Origin: Rhodanobacteraceae bacterium
GTDB taxonomy: Bacteria > Pseudomonadota > Gammaproteobacteria > Xanthomonadales > Rhodanobacteraceae
Direction: 5' to 3'
DNA: 60,548 nt
NCBI GenBank assembly: GCA_021325475.1
Contig: JAJPHA010000034.1
Location: 1 to 60,548 of the forward strand
Part shown: one piece after another, positions 18,613-27,194 of the stretch
Layout: every line of letters starts with the position of its first letter
Position numbering within the stretch: position 1 is the first letter of the stretch
Position numbers and translations under genes: made by a program
The notes under the pieces: model-generated
Database searches by the model: none
What the model saw: only the letters and a program-made list of their open reading frames with translations
Told to the model about the DNA's origin: nothing

Positions 18613-19587
18613 ATGCGGCGACGTCTTGGATTGGTACTCGCGGTTCTGCTCGTCGGTTGTCAGGCGCCGGCGCCGCGGCCGGCGGTCGCGCCGGACGGTG
18701 ACGATGCGCTGCGCCGCTTGAATGCGGCGCTGCCCGGCGACTACGACAACCACGAACAGGTGCTGCAGGCCGCGCGCGGCGCGGGCGGCGGCAAGGCGGT
18801 CGCCGTGCCGCATCTGCGCGAAACCTGGCGGTTGCTGTCGAGCAGCCGCGATTCCAGCCTGTGGCTGTGGCGGCTGCGCGAGCTCGATCGAGCGGACGCG
18901 CCCGAAGCCGTCTGGCTGTATCTGGTCTCGCCCGCGGCGGGCGGCGGCGGTCTCGTGCTGACGCCGTATCGTCCGGTCGATGCGGCGGCGGCGAACGCGG
19001 CGATGGAAGCGCCGCGTTTCACGTTCGTGCCGGCGCAATGGGCGGAACTCGCGCCGTGCGCGCAGCGCGGCGAGTGGAAAAATACACAATTCAGCAGCGC
19101 CGCGAATCGCGACGCGTGCGCGGCGCTCGTGCCGGGGCTCGGCGCGGCGGCGGCGTTGCTGCCGTTGCGCCTGACCCTGGACGGCGAGCGGCTGGAGACG
19201 GCGACCTTCACCGACCTGGCGCGCGGCGCCGACGCCGGCGTCGGCGCGCGGCGCGTGCGCTGGTTCGACGGCTGGTCGGCGATCAACGGCGGCGGCCCGC
19301 AGGCGCGCGCGTCCAACCAGGACTGGCACATGCGCGAGGACCTGCGCCTCGGCAGCGAAGGCGGCCGCGTGCCGATCCGTTGGCGCGACGGCGCGCCGAG
19401 CGGCTATTCGCTGGAACTCGAACGCCGCAGCTACGCGGAACGCAAGCTCAGCGTGCTCCAGCTCAACGTGGTCGAGGACGCGAGCGGACAGGTGGTCGAT
19501 TACGTCTGGGCCAGCCCGCAGGCGACCGCCATCGGCCTCAATCTCGGCTGGTTGCAGGTCGGCTTGACCGAGACCGCCACACCCTGA
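18613..19587 (+). CDS. Predicted lipoprotein of unknown function
   Basis: The 324-residue product has a signal peptide with lipobox LLVGC (Cys16) and no inner-membrane retention signal that I can read with confidence. The mature part starts RRLNAALPGDYDNHEQ and contains repeated beta-like segments. The GDYDNxEQ stretch faintly recalls CpcT/CpeT-type proteins, but I would not assign that. A strong GGAGGTG precedes the ATG. It stands 52 bases after pbpC, so it may be the third gene of the A2M-pbpC operon. Function not recognised. Confidence 0.75.
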   Translation: MRRRLGLVLAVLLVGCQAPAPRPAVAPDGDDALRRLNAALPGDYDNHEQVLQAARGAGGGKAVAVPHLRETWRLLSSSRDSSLWLWRLRELDRADAPEAVWLYLVSPAAGGGGLVLTPYRPVDAAAANAAMEAPRFTFVPAQWAELAPCAQRGEWKNTQFSSAANRDACAALVPGLGAAAALLPLRLTLDGERLETATFTDLARGADAGVGARRVRWFDGWSAINGGGPQARASNQDWHMREDLRLGSEGGRVPIRWRDGAPSGYSLELERRSYAERKLSVLQLNVVEDASGQVVDYVWASPQATAIGLNLGWLQVGLTETATP

Positions 19588-19594
19588 CGTCGCG

Positions 19595-19806
19595 TCACTT
19601 CTCGGCGACGACGAGGAAACCCGCGATCGGCTTGCCGTCGCGGTCGAGCCGCAGATCCAGCGGCTCGATCGTGCAGGTGCGGAAGCCGGCGTCGCGGCAC
19701 AGTGCTTCGACCGCGTGCGGGGCGTGTGCGTAACGCTTGGTATGGCGCAGCACGAGCGGGCCTTCCGAAGTGTGCCGCAAATCGCCGGCCGGCGCGAGGT
19801 TTGGAA
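19595..19806 (-). pseudogene. C-terminal remnant of a SAM-dependent methyltransferase
   Basis: Minus-strand sequence reads PAGDLRHTSEGPLVLRHTKR, continues through YAHAPHAVEALCRDAGF, and ends GKPIAGFLVVAEK and a stop at 19595. This resembles the last 60 or so residues of predicted TPR-linked methyltransferases, where an RYAH motif precedes a final beta-strand. There is no start codon or methyltransferase core upstream: the frame runs into unrelated sequence and the next gene's terminator. I read it as the truncated 3' end of a lost gene. Identification rests on motif memory, not on a search. Confidence 0.5.
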
Positions 19807-19880
19807 ACGATCGGAGTGGCTTGGCACGACGTCCAACGCACGATGCACCGGACGTCGTCGAGTTTCCGGCTGAAACGCCA

Positions 19881-19906
19881 ACGCCCGCCGCCTGCGCGGC
19901 GGGCGT
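19881..19906 (-). terminator. Terminator-like hairpin after the BNR protein gene
   Basis: ACGCCCGCCGC (19881-19891) and GCGGCGGGCGT (19896-19906) form a perfect 11-bp stem with a 4-base loop, 22 bases beyond the stop of the minus-strand gene. On that strand it is followed by TGGCGTTTC, a weak T-run. Confidence 0.7.
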
Positions 19907-19928
19907 CGGGAACGGGGCGTGGTCGTGG

Positions 19929-22754
19929 TTACTCGAAGCCGTTGTGGAAGATCACCCCGCAGGCGTTGCCGGCCGCCACGGTGTAGGAGCCGAGATAGGC
20001 GAGGCTGTTCGGCATCGCGTCGTACAGCGCCGTGGCGCCCGTGCCGAGACCGATGACGTCGGTGGTCTGCGAGGTGCCGGCGACGAAGCCGGCGATGGTG
20101 TCGCCGGCGGCGAGGCCGAGGTCGCTCGCCTTGACCACGATCACCACCTTGTCGTAGGGCGCCGCGTAGCTGCTCGCCGGATCGGCGGGCTTGGTGGAGC
20201 CCGCGGTGACGAAACGCCCATCGACCACACCGCTGTTGCTCGGTGCGGGCGTGTACGACTCGAACACCGGCGCGGTGCCGTTCCAGACCATGTGCACGGC
20301 GCGGTAGTGGAACGTCGTCGCCGGCGCCGGATCGGCAATCTTCATGGCGACGTACCACGCCGAACCCGGCGGCTGCGGCGCTTGGCCGGAATCGGTGTCG
20401 AGGGTGAACACGAGTTTGCCATCGTCGCCGGAAACCGCCGGCTGCGCCAGATGCAGCGCGTGCAGGTCCGTGCCCGCGGGTGCCGGCGTGCCGGAGACGA
20501 GGATGCTCGCATCGCCGGCGGGATCGGTGAGCAGGGTCAGCCCCGGCGCGCGGCAGGCGCTTTCCGGCGGTGGCGGCAGGACGAGTTGCGGATGCACTTC
20601 GTTGCTGGCGGCACCACGGCCATCGGCGTTGAAGGCGCGGACGACGTAGTAGTAATCCTTCACCTTGGGATCGGCCTTGGTGTCGTCGTACCCCGTCGCC
20701 GGGCCCTTGGCCTGGCCGATCAGGGTTTCGCCGCCGGAGCGCGTGCCGCGGTAGATCAGGAATCGGCGGATGTCGGCGCCGCCGTTGTCCGGCAGCTTCC
20801 AACTGAGGTGCGTGCCGGCGGGATCGCGCGTCGCGGCGAGGCAAGCGCGCGCCGGCGGCTGCGGCTCGACCGGATCGAATTGCGCGAGCAGCGGCTTGCC
20901 GCCGATCTGGCGCGCCACGCGCATCCAGGCGGTGAAATCGTTCGGCGCGGTGCCGGCGATGCAGCCGGGGCTGACGCAACCGTCGCTGTAGCCGTACAGC
21001 ACGCGGCCCCTGGCGTCGATGGTGATCTCGTTGAAGTCGAGCAGATTGCGATCCTGTTCGCTGCCGCCCTGCTGCCAGATGCCGGTGTGGCTCTGCACCG
21101 GGCCGTTCGGCGTCGCGTTCACCGTGGTCCAGGTCTGGCCGCCGTCGTAGGTGGTGGCGATGAACACGTACCACACGCCGGGGAAGCTCAGCGCCTGGTA
21201 GTCGCCGGGAACGTTGGTGCCGAGGAAGCCGCAGGCGGCGCGACCGGAGCTGCCGCCGACCGCTTCGACCTCGGCGGCGTTGACGATGCCGTGCGAAGCG
21301 CCGACGTCGACGTCGCGGATCCAGGTCTTGCCGCCGTCCTTGCTGATCGCGACGTGCACGTGGCCTTCCGGTGGCCGACCCGGCGGCACCGGCTCGTTGT
21401 TGACGTAGCAGTAGTAGGCCGTGCTGTCGGCATCGAGGGCGATGGAAGGATCCGCGCCGTTGGCTTGCGAGACGCTGCCGGGCACGGCGAACTCGCTCCA
21501 CGTGGTACCGGCATCGGTGCTGAGGGTGCCGCCCTGGCGGCCATTGCACTGACTGACCGGCAGCCACGCGGTACCGTCCGCCGCGATGTGCACGTGGCCG
21601 TGCAGACCGTGGCAGCCCTCGGGACCCTGGCCGGTGTAGGCCGGCACGCCGGGGCCCCAGGTCATGCCGAGGTCGAGGCTGCGCTGGCACATCGCCGGGC
21701 CGACGATGTCCTGCGAGCAGTACAGCGTGTTTTCGCCATGATTGAGCGGCGTCGACAGGAGCGCGAGCGAAGCCGGGAACGGCCCGGTGCCGATGGTTTC
21801 GTGATCCGCGCCGCCGTCCGGCGGGCCGACGCCGATCGGCGTCCACGAATCGCCGTCGTTGTCGCTGTAGGCGTAGGCCGCATTCGCGCCGGCAGTCGAA
21901 TTCGAGGCGAAGGTGCGGCCGGTTTTCTGGTCGGTCCACAGGATCGGATCGAGGCCGGTGTTGGTGACCAGCGAGGACTTGTCCTCCCACAGCGCATCGC
22001 AGCTTTCCGGATTGGTCGGATCCAGCACCTCGGCCGGCGTCAGCCGCCAGATCGGCCCGAAGTTCATGGTCATGATGCGGCCGGTGGCCGGATTGAAGCC
22101 GATGTTGAATTCGCCGCTGGAGGCCTCCGCGCTGGTGCCATGCGGCGCGTAGAAATTCTGGTAGCGCGGCGCGCCGGGCACGGTCGGGTCCGGGCCGCCA
22201 AAGGAACCGCCGCCGCTGCCGCCGCCAGGCGCGCCCGGCAGGAGTTCGATCGTCACCTGCACGGTTTCGCCGGTCGGCGTGTAGGGCACGACCTTGACGG
22301 TGTATACATTGCTGCCGTCGACCAGACCGCCGAAGCTCGCCACTTCGGGATCGTTCGAGCTCGCCGATTGGGCGTAGGCCTGTTGCGAGCCGTCGGTGTT
22401 GGTGACCGTGCCCTGATAGATGTAGAGATCGTAGTCGGACTTGCCGGTGCCGGAATCGATCCACGAAAGCGTCACTTTCACCGCCGCGTTCGGGTGCGCC
22501 GCGGTGTAGCCGCTCGGCAAGGCGACGGTGAGGGCAAAGTCATCGCACGGTTGCGTCGGATTGTTGCACTGCGGCCCGACGTCGACCTCCGGCACCGGCG
22601 TCGGATTGGGCGTGTTGAACGGCCCGGCGCTGTAGGTGAGCGGACCGGAGCCGTCGGTCAACGTGCCGGAGGATGGTGTCGCCGCCATTGCGGTGAGCGG
22701 CAGGGCGATGACGCACCAAGCCGACACCCGGACGAGAAAATGCGAGCTGAGCAC
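19929..22754 (-). CDS. Secreted BNR-repeat (sialidase-like propeller) protein with C-terminal IFHNGFE tail
   Basis: The 941-residue exported protein has a signal peptide (about 1-26, ending TAMAA) and a beta-sandwich region with DSGTGKSDYDLYIYQG that resembles pre-peptidase C-like domains. A propeller follows with Asp boxes SLDLGMTW, STDAGTTW, SKDGGKTW and TYDGGQTW, then an Fn3-like domain (ARACLAATRDPAGTHLSW) and a C-terminal domain ending CGVIFHNGFE. The GTG at 22754 has AGGGAG 7 bases upstream; a TTG at 22760 is too close to it. No catalytic sialidase set (Arg triad) is evident, so binding or another hydrolytic role is possible. Flanks contain decayed genes, suggesting acquired DNA. Confidence 0.8.
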   Translation of the reverse strand: MLSSHFLVRVSAWCVIALPLTAMAATPSSGTLTDGSGPLTYSAGPFNTPNPTPVPEVDVGPQCNNPTQPCDDFALTVALPSGYTAAHPNAAVKVTLSWIDSGTGKSDYDLYIYQGTVTNTDGSQQAYAQSASSNDPEVASFGGLVDGSNVYTVKVVPYTPTGETVQVTIELLPGAPGGGSGGGSFGGPDPTVPGAPRYQNFYAPHGTSAEASSGEFNIGFNPATGRIMTMNFGPIWRLTPAEVLDPTNPESCDALWEDKSSLVTNTGLDPILWTDQKTGRTFASNSTAGANAAYAYSDNDGDSWTPIGVGPPDGGADHETIGTGPFPASLALLSTPLNHGENTLYCSQDIVGPAMCQRSLDLGMTWGPGVPAYTGQGPEGCHGLHGHVHIAADGTAWLPVSQCNGRQGGTLSTDAGTTWSEFAVPGSVSQANGADPSIALDADSTAYYCYVNNEPVPPGRPPEGHVHVAISKDGGKTWIRDVDVGASHGIVNAAEVEAVGGSSGRAACGFLGTNVPGDYQALSFPGVWYVFIATTYDGGQTWTTVNATPNGPVQSHTGIWQQGGSEQDRNLLDFNEITIDARGRVLYGYSDGCVSPGCIAGTAPNDFTAWMRVARQIGGKPLLAQFDPVEPQPPARACLAATRDPAGTHLSWKLPDNGGADIRRFLIYRGTRSGGETLIGQAKGPATGYDDTKADPKVKDYYYVVRAFNADGRGAASNEVHPQLVLPPPPESACRAPGLTLLTDPAGDASILVSGTPAPAGTDLHALHLAQPAVSGDDGKLVFTLDTDSGQAPQPPGSAWYVAMKIADPAPATTFHYRAVHMVWNGTAPVFESYTPAPSNSGVVDGRFVTAGSTKPADPASSYAAPYDKVVIVVKASDLGLAAGDTIAGFVAGTSQTTDVIGLGTGATALYDAMPNSLAYLGSYTVAAGNACGVIFHNGFE

Positions 22755-22931
22755 GGGCAAACTCCCTACGTTACGTCACTGCCGGACTCCGCCTGCGTAA
22801 CGATGTCGTTGTGATCTTGCGCCGCACTCCCGCCGGCGCGCGTTGGATCCGTGCGCACCGTACGGGCGCGCGCTGCGCGCGTCGAGAAGGAATAGTCCTC
22901 AGGCGGATTGGGGGAAATCACTCACTCGATG

Positions 22932-22951
22932 GCTCCGGCTGTGGCCGGAGC
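22932..22951. terminator. Hairpin upstream of the decayed gene
   Basis: GCTCCGGC and GCCGGAGC form an 8-bp stem with a TGTG loop. No T-run is adjacent. The rest of 22755-22959 shows no gene I can support beyond the likely promoter region of the minus-strand BNR protein. Confidence 0.4.
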
Positions 22952-22959
22952 ACGAATTG

Positions 22960-23201
22960 CCCCGTGGTCGCATCGTGCGGGTGAGGGCCGGCGGCGGCGA
23001 TGCCGCCCACCGCAACATCATCGGCGGGGACGTCGTCATGCAGGGCAACCCCAGCATGGGCGGGCACACGCAGAACGATGTGCACGACAACAGCATTGCC
23101 GCCAACGCGATTGCGGCGACGACACCTCGGAATACTCCGCCTGCCAGAGCTACGTGAACGACACCATCTTCGCCAACGGCTTCGAATCGCCACCGCCGTG
23201 A
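22960..23201 (+). pseudogene. Frameshifted 3' remnant of an exported protein gene with IFANGFE tail
   Basis: One frame reads RNIIGGDVVMQGNPSMGG, then HTQNDVHDNSIAANAIA, up to about 23119. The next frame then reads DDTSEYSACQSYVNDTIF and ANGFESPPP to the stop at 23201. One lost G in the GCGGCGACG stretch would join the two parts. The N-terminal part of the gene is absent. The ending matches the tail of the BNR and Kelch proteins. Its last 52 bases overlap, in antisense, the 3' end of the ABC exporter gene. A sequencing error could mimic the frameshift, but no proper 5' end is visible either. Confidence 0.55.
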
Positions 23202-24964
23202 TCCGCGCCGGCGGCGAACTGCAGACGCGCCAGTTCGGCGTAGAGGCCGCCCTGGCGCAGCAGTTCGGCGTGCGTGCCCTGGGCGACGATGCGACCCTGG
23301 TCCATGACGACGATGCGGTCGGCCTTCTGCACGGTGGCCAGGCGATGGGCGATGACGAGCGTGGTGCGGCCGCGCATCAGCCGTTCCAGCGCGTGCTGGA
23401 TCGCGGCCTCGGATTGGGCGTCGAGATTGCTCGTCGCCTCGTCGAGCAGCAGGATCGGCGCATCCTTGAGCAGCGCGCGGGCGATGGCGATGCGCTGCTG
23501 CTGGCCGCCGGAGAGGCGCACGCCGCGCTCGCCGAGATCGGTCGCGTAGCCCTGCGGCAGCGCGGCGATGAATTCGTGCGCCTCGGCCGCCTGCGCCGCG
23601 GCGACGACGGCGGCGTCGTCGGCATCCGGTTTGCCGAAGCGGATGTTCTCGGCGGCGCTGGCGCCGAAGATCACAGTGTCCTGCGGCACCAGGGCGATGG
23701 CGCCGCGCAGTTCCGGCAGGGCCACGCGGCGCAGATCGATGCCGTCGATGCGGATCGCGCCGCGTTGCGGATCGTGGAACCGCAGCAACAAGTGGAAAAC
23801 GGTACTTTTTCCGGCGCCCGACGGACCGACCAGGGCGACGGTCTCGCCCGGCGCGACGCGCAGGCTGAAATCGCGCAGCGCCGGCGCCTCGGGCCGCGTC
23901 GGGTAGCGGAACTCGACCGCATCGAAACCGATCTCGCCGCGCAACGGCCGCGGCAGGGCCACCGGCTCGGTCGGCGAGGCGATGGCCGGCCGCGTGGCGA
24001 GCAACTCGTCGATGCGCTCGAGCGCGCCGCCGGCGCGCGCGATCTCGCTCCACACCTCGGTGAGCCCGCCGACGGAACCGGCGGAAATCACCGCGTACAG
24101 CACGAACTGGCTGAGCACGCCCGCGCCCATGTCGCCCACCATCACCGCGCGCGCCCCGGCCCACAGCACCAGCGTGATCGCGCCGAAGATCAGCAGGATC
24201 ACCAGCGCGGTGAGCCCCGCGCGCTGGCCGATGCGGCGGCGTGCGGCGGTGAGCGCGCGCGTGATGGCGCCGTCGTAGCGTGCCACCTCGACCGGCTCGC
24301 GCGCGTAGGCCTGCACGGTATACATCGCGTTCAGGGTTTCGTTGGCGATCGCGGCGGCGTCGGCGATGCGGTCCTGGGTGGCGCGGGCGAGCTTCTGTTG
24401 GCGACGTCCGGCGAGCGCGATCGGCAGGACCACGAGCGGGATCACCAGCGCCGCATAGCCGGCCAGGCGCGGACTGGTCGTCACCAGCATGGCCGCGCCG
24501 CCCGCGGCGGTGACGATGCTGCGCAATGCCACCGACAGGCTGGAGCCGACCACGGTCTGCACCAGTTCGGTGTCGCTGGACAGGCGCGAGATCAACTCGC
24601 CGACGCGGGTGCGCTCGAAGAACGCCTGATCGAGCGTGGTGAGATGGGTGTACAGCGCGCGGCGCAGATCGGCGACCACGCGCTCGCCGAGCAGGCTGAC
24701 GCAGAAATACCGCGCCGCGGTGGCGAGGGCGAGCACGACCGCGACGACGAACAGGCCGACAAAGCTGCGATTGACCGTGGCCGGATCGGCGTGGGCGAAG
24801 CCGCGGTCGATCATCACGCGCACGGCGAGCGGCAGCGACAACGTGGCGAGCGAGGACAGCGCGAGAAAGCCGAGCCAGCCGAGAAACAGGTGCCGGTAGC
24901 GGCGAAAATACGGCCACAGCCGGCGCAGCGCGGACAGTCGTGAGGGGGAGGCGACGATGGTCAT
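23150..24964 (-). CDS. ABC exporter, fused permease-ATPase (MsbA/ABCB-like)
   Basis: The 604-residue half-transporter has six TM helices in residues about 20-310 followed by a nucleotide-binding domain with Walker A GPSGAGKST, signature LSGGQQQR, Walker B ILLLDEATSNLD and the switch HRLATV. It would export a lipid, drug or peptide from the cytosol; the substrate cannot be told. The ATG at 24964 gives MTIVASPSRL; the frame stays open upstream but only in the shadow of other genes. The last 17 or so residues, after ARLQFAAGA, are read from the antisense of the neighbouring decayed gene, so the native C terminus may have been altered. Confidence 0.9.
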   Translation of the reverse strand: MTIVASPSRLSALRRLWPYFRRYRHLFLGWLGFLALSSLATLSLPLAVRVMIDRGFAHADPATVNRSFVGLFVVAVVLALATAARYFCVSLLGERVVADLRRALYTHLTTLDQAFFERTRVGELISRLSSDTELVQTVVGSSLSVALRSIVTAAGGAAMLVTTSPRLAGYAALVIPLVVLPIALAGRRQQKLARATQDRIADAAAIANETLNAMYTVQAYAREPVEVARYDGAITRALTAARRRIGQRAGLTALVILLIFGAITLVLWAGARAVMVGDMGAGVLSQFVLYAVISAGSVGGLTEVWSEIARAGGALERIDELLATRPAIASPTEPVALPRPLRGEIGFDAVEFRYPTRPEAPALRDFSLRVAPGETVALVGPSGAGKSTVFHLLLRFHDPQRGAIRIDGIDLRRVALPELRGAIALVPQDTVIFGASAAENIRFGKPDADDAAVVAAAQAAEAHEFIAALPQGYATDLGERGVRLSGGQQQRIAIARALLKDAPILLLDEATSNLDAQSEAAIQHALERLMRGRTTLVIAHRLATVQKADRIVVMDQGRIVAQGTHAELLRQGGLYAELARLQFAAGADHGGGDSKPLAKMVSFT

Positions 24965-25044
24965 GCGGGCGGACGTTGCCACGGAGTCGGTCGGCGAGGG
25001 AGCGGCCGGACGCGCGCGGCCGGCTCGCGCGCCGTCCGAAGATT

Positions 25045-25641
25045 CTATGGCAGTCGCCGGATCGTTGCGCGGCCGCGGCTGAGGTCGGTGAGCAGCACGC
25101 GCAACGCGTCCAGATGCTCCGCCGCCAATTCGATCGTCAGCGTCGCCGTGGATGCGGCAAAGGATTCCGCCACGACGCTCGCCGCGTAGCGTGGCAGCCG
25201 CGCGCGCAGCAGCGGCAGGGCCGCGGCCGGCAGCGACGCCTCGATGCGGGTGCACTCGATGCAGGCGCGTTTCGGCGCCTGGCGCAGACATTCCGCGGCG
25301 CAACCGCCGTAGGCGCGCGCGAGGCCGCCGGCGCCGAGCTTGATCCCGCCGAAGCGGCGCGTCACCACGACCGCGACCCGATCGAGACCCTGCGCGTCGA
25401 TCGCGGCGAAAATCGGCCGCCCGGCGGTGCCGGCGGGTTCTCCGTCGTCGTGGAAGCGGTAGCGGTCGCCGACGCGCCAGGCCCAGCAATTGTGCGTCGC
25501 CGCCGGATCGGCGACGCGGGCGATGAAATCCGCCGCCGCCTGCGGCGAGTCGGCCGGCGCGGCCTGGGCGAGGAACTGGCTCTTGCGGATTTCCTGGGCG
25601 TAGCGGTGCGGGCCGGTCAGCGTGTAGCGGACGCCGCTCAT
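25045..25641 (-). CDS. YigZ/IMPACT family protein
   Basis: The 198-residue protein has the IMPACT fold N-terminal domain (QEIRKSQFLAQA; HNCWAWRVGD; DDGEPAGTAGRPI; VVVTRRFGGIKLGAGGLARAY) and a C-terminal ferredoxin-like domain. Eukaryotic IMPACT regulates Gcn2; the bacterial role is uncertain. The start ATG overlaps the stop of the anti-sigma-like gene by 4 bases, so it appears to be the third gene of the sigma-factor operon. Confidence 0.9.
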   Translation of the reverse strand: MSGVRYTLTGPHRYAQEIRKSQFLAQAAPADSPQAAADFIARVADPAATHNCWAWRVGDRYRFHDDGEPAGTAGRPIFAAIDAQGLDRVAVVVTRRFGGIKLGAGGLARAYGGCAAECLRQAPKRACIECTRIEASLPAAALPLLRARLPRYAASVVAESFAASTATLTIELAAEHLDALRVLLTDLSRGRATIRRLP

Positions 25642-26531
25642 GGCAGATCGCGCAGATCCTCGGGCAGCCGATAGTCCGGATATTTGCTGCGGAACAATTC
25701 CAGATTCTGCCGCGCTTCCTCGCGCCGGCCTGCACGCAGCAGGCGCTGGATTTCCGCAATCCAGGATTCCGGATAGAGGCGCGAATTGCGCAGCACCGCG
25801 GCGGAATAGGCGTGGTCCTGCGCGCGATCCTTCGCCGGTTTCGGCGCCTCGAAGGCGTTTCCGGCTGGGGTGCCGACACGCAGCGCGGGCTCGGCGGGTG
25901 CGGCCGCGGCCGGGGCGGGTGCCGACATCGACGCCGGTGCCGCGGCCGACTCGGACACCGCAGCCGCGGACTTCTTCATCTCCGCCTCGCGGTTGGCGGC
26001 GACGCGTCCTGCCGCCGCCGGCGCCGGTGCCTTCGCCGCGGCGGCCGTGGCGTCGGTGGCGCCGGGAAACGGAGCCGGCGCGGGCGCTGCGGCATTTTCC
26101 ACTTTTTGCAATTGTCGACGATCGGTCTCGACCGGTGGCGTGACCGCCGCGGGCGGCGCCGGTCGGGCGGGCGGCGCGGCTTGCGTCGTCGCGGCGGGCG
26201 CCTGCGCTTCCTCGCGGCGTGCCGCGTCGCTCGCTCCGCCCGCTGCGGGCACGCCGCGTTGGTTGCCGAGTTGCGGGGCGAGCCGGTAGGCGATGCCGAC
26301 CGCAAGCGCGACCGTGGCTGCGGCACCCAGCAACGGCAGCCAATGCCGGCGACGCGGCGCCGGGCGCGGTGCGGGCGCGGCGGCCGCCCGGCGCGCCATC
26401 GCGAGTACCGCGGCGTCGAGCGCGGCGTCCGGTTCCGGCCGCGGCAGCTTGCGATAGAGCGCGGCCAAGCGCGAGTCGTCTTCGCGCAGGAAGGACTCGA
26501 GTTCGCGCTCCAGATTTTCGTCGCCGCTCAT
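25638..26531 (-). CDS. Membrane anti-sigma-like protein
   Basis: The 297-residue product has a cytosolic N-terminal helical segment (1-60), one TM helix (about 64-86, WLPLLGAAATVALAVGIAYRL), a long Ala/Pro-rich periplasmic linker and a C-terminal helical domain (PESWIAEIQRLLRAGRREEA). No zinc-binding HxxxCxxC motif is visible. Its start overlaps the sigma gene stop (ATGA) and its stop overlaps the yigZ start, so all three look translationally coupled. The position directly after an ECF sigma gene and the topology suggest it holds that sigma factor; this is inference. Confidence 0.75.
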   Translation of the reverse strand: MSGDENLERELESFLREDDSRLAALYRKLPRPEPDAALDAAVLAMARRAAAAPAPRPAPRRRHWLPLLGAAATVALAVGIAYRLAPQLGNQRGVPAAGGASDAARREEAQAPAATTQAAPPARPAPPAAVTPPVETDRRQLQKVENAAAPAPAPFPGATDATAAAAKAPAPAAAGRVAANREAEMKKSAAAVSESAAAPASMSAPAPAAAAPAEPALRVGTPAGNAFEAPKPAKDRAQDHAYSAAVLRNSRLYPESWIAEIQRLLRAGRREEARQNLELFRSKYPDYRLPEDLRDLP

Positions 26532-27079
26532 TCCGCGAACTTCTCCCGGATCTTGGCCAGCGCGTAGCGCAGGCGCGATTTCACCGTTTCCTGGCCCGCG
26601 CCGGTCAGGCGCGCGATGGCCTCCAGTCCCAGGCCGCCCTCGACGCGCAGCAGGAACGCCTCGCGCTGCGCCGGCGGCAGTTCGTCGAGCACGAGTTGCA
26701 GACGCCGGCGCTGCTCGAACTCGCTCAAGTACTGTTCCGGCCGTTCCGACTCCGGCGCATCCAGCGTGCGGAACACCGCTTCGGTCTCGTCCGGGTCCGC
26801 CTGCGGCCGTGTGCGGCGGAACGTGTCCACGATCAGATTGTGCGCGATCTGCAGCAGCCAGGTGGTGAACTTCGCCTCGACGCGGTAGCGCTCGCGTGCG
26901 GCGACCAGCCGGCTCCAGGTCTCCTGGAACAGTTCGTCGGCGCTGGCGCGGTCGCCGACGCTGCGCAGGATGAAGCGATAGAGCATGCCGCGGCTGCGCG
27001 CGTACAGCGCCTCGAAGGCGCGGACATCGCCTTGCGCGTAGGCGAGCATCAGTTCCTCGTCCGATGGTTCGGCCCCCAT
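26528..27079 (-). CDS. ECF-type RNA polymerase sigma factor
   Basis: The 183-residue protein contains region 2 (LMLAYAQGDVRAFEALYARS; ADELFQETWSRLV; FTTWLLQIAHNLIVDTFRR) and region 4 (LDELPPAQREAFLLRVEGGL; TVKSRLRYALAKIRE). It would direct RNA polymerase to a specific regulon. The downstream gene looks like its membrane anti-sigma partner. The ATG at 27079 is the first good start. No target promoter motif could be read; autoregulation is likely but not shown. Confidence 0.93.
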   Translation of the reverse strand: MGAEPSDEELMLAYAQGDVRAFEALYARSRGMLYRFILRSVGDRASADELFQETWSRLVAARERYRVEAKFTTWLLQIAHNLIVDTFRRTRPQADPDETEAVFRTLDAPESERPEQYLSEFEQRRRLQLVLDELPPAQREAFLLRVEGGLGLEAIARLTGAGQETVKSRLRYALAKIREKFAE

Positions 27080-27194
27080 CCGCGCAGGGTACGGGAAAAC
27101 GGCGCGGACGATAAGGGGCGAAGGCGCCAGCGGTTCCGTCGTTTCGACGGATCGTTCAACGCCGTGGCGCGACGGGCGGGGTTAAGCGCGTGCG

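Noticed and set aside
19500-19841. A 113-codon minus-strand frame across the lipoprotein end
   Set aside because: It is Arg/Pro-rich with no motif. The adjacent frame carries the recognisable methyltransferase tail.
24965-25879. A 305-codon N-terminal extension of the ABC exporter
   Set aside because: The frame is open but overlaps yigZ and the anti-sigma-like gene in antiparallel codon phase and is compositionally a shadow. The ATG at 24964 gives the normal exporter start.
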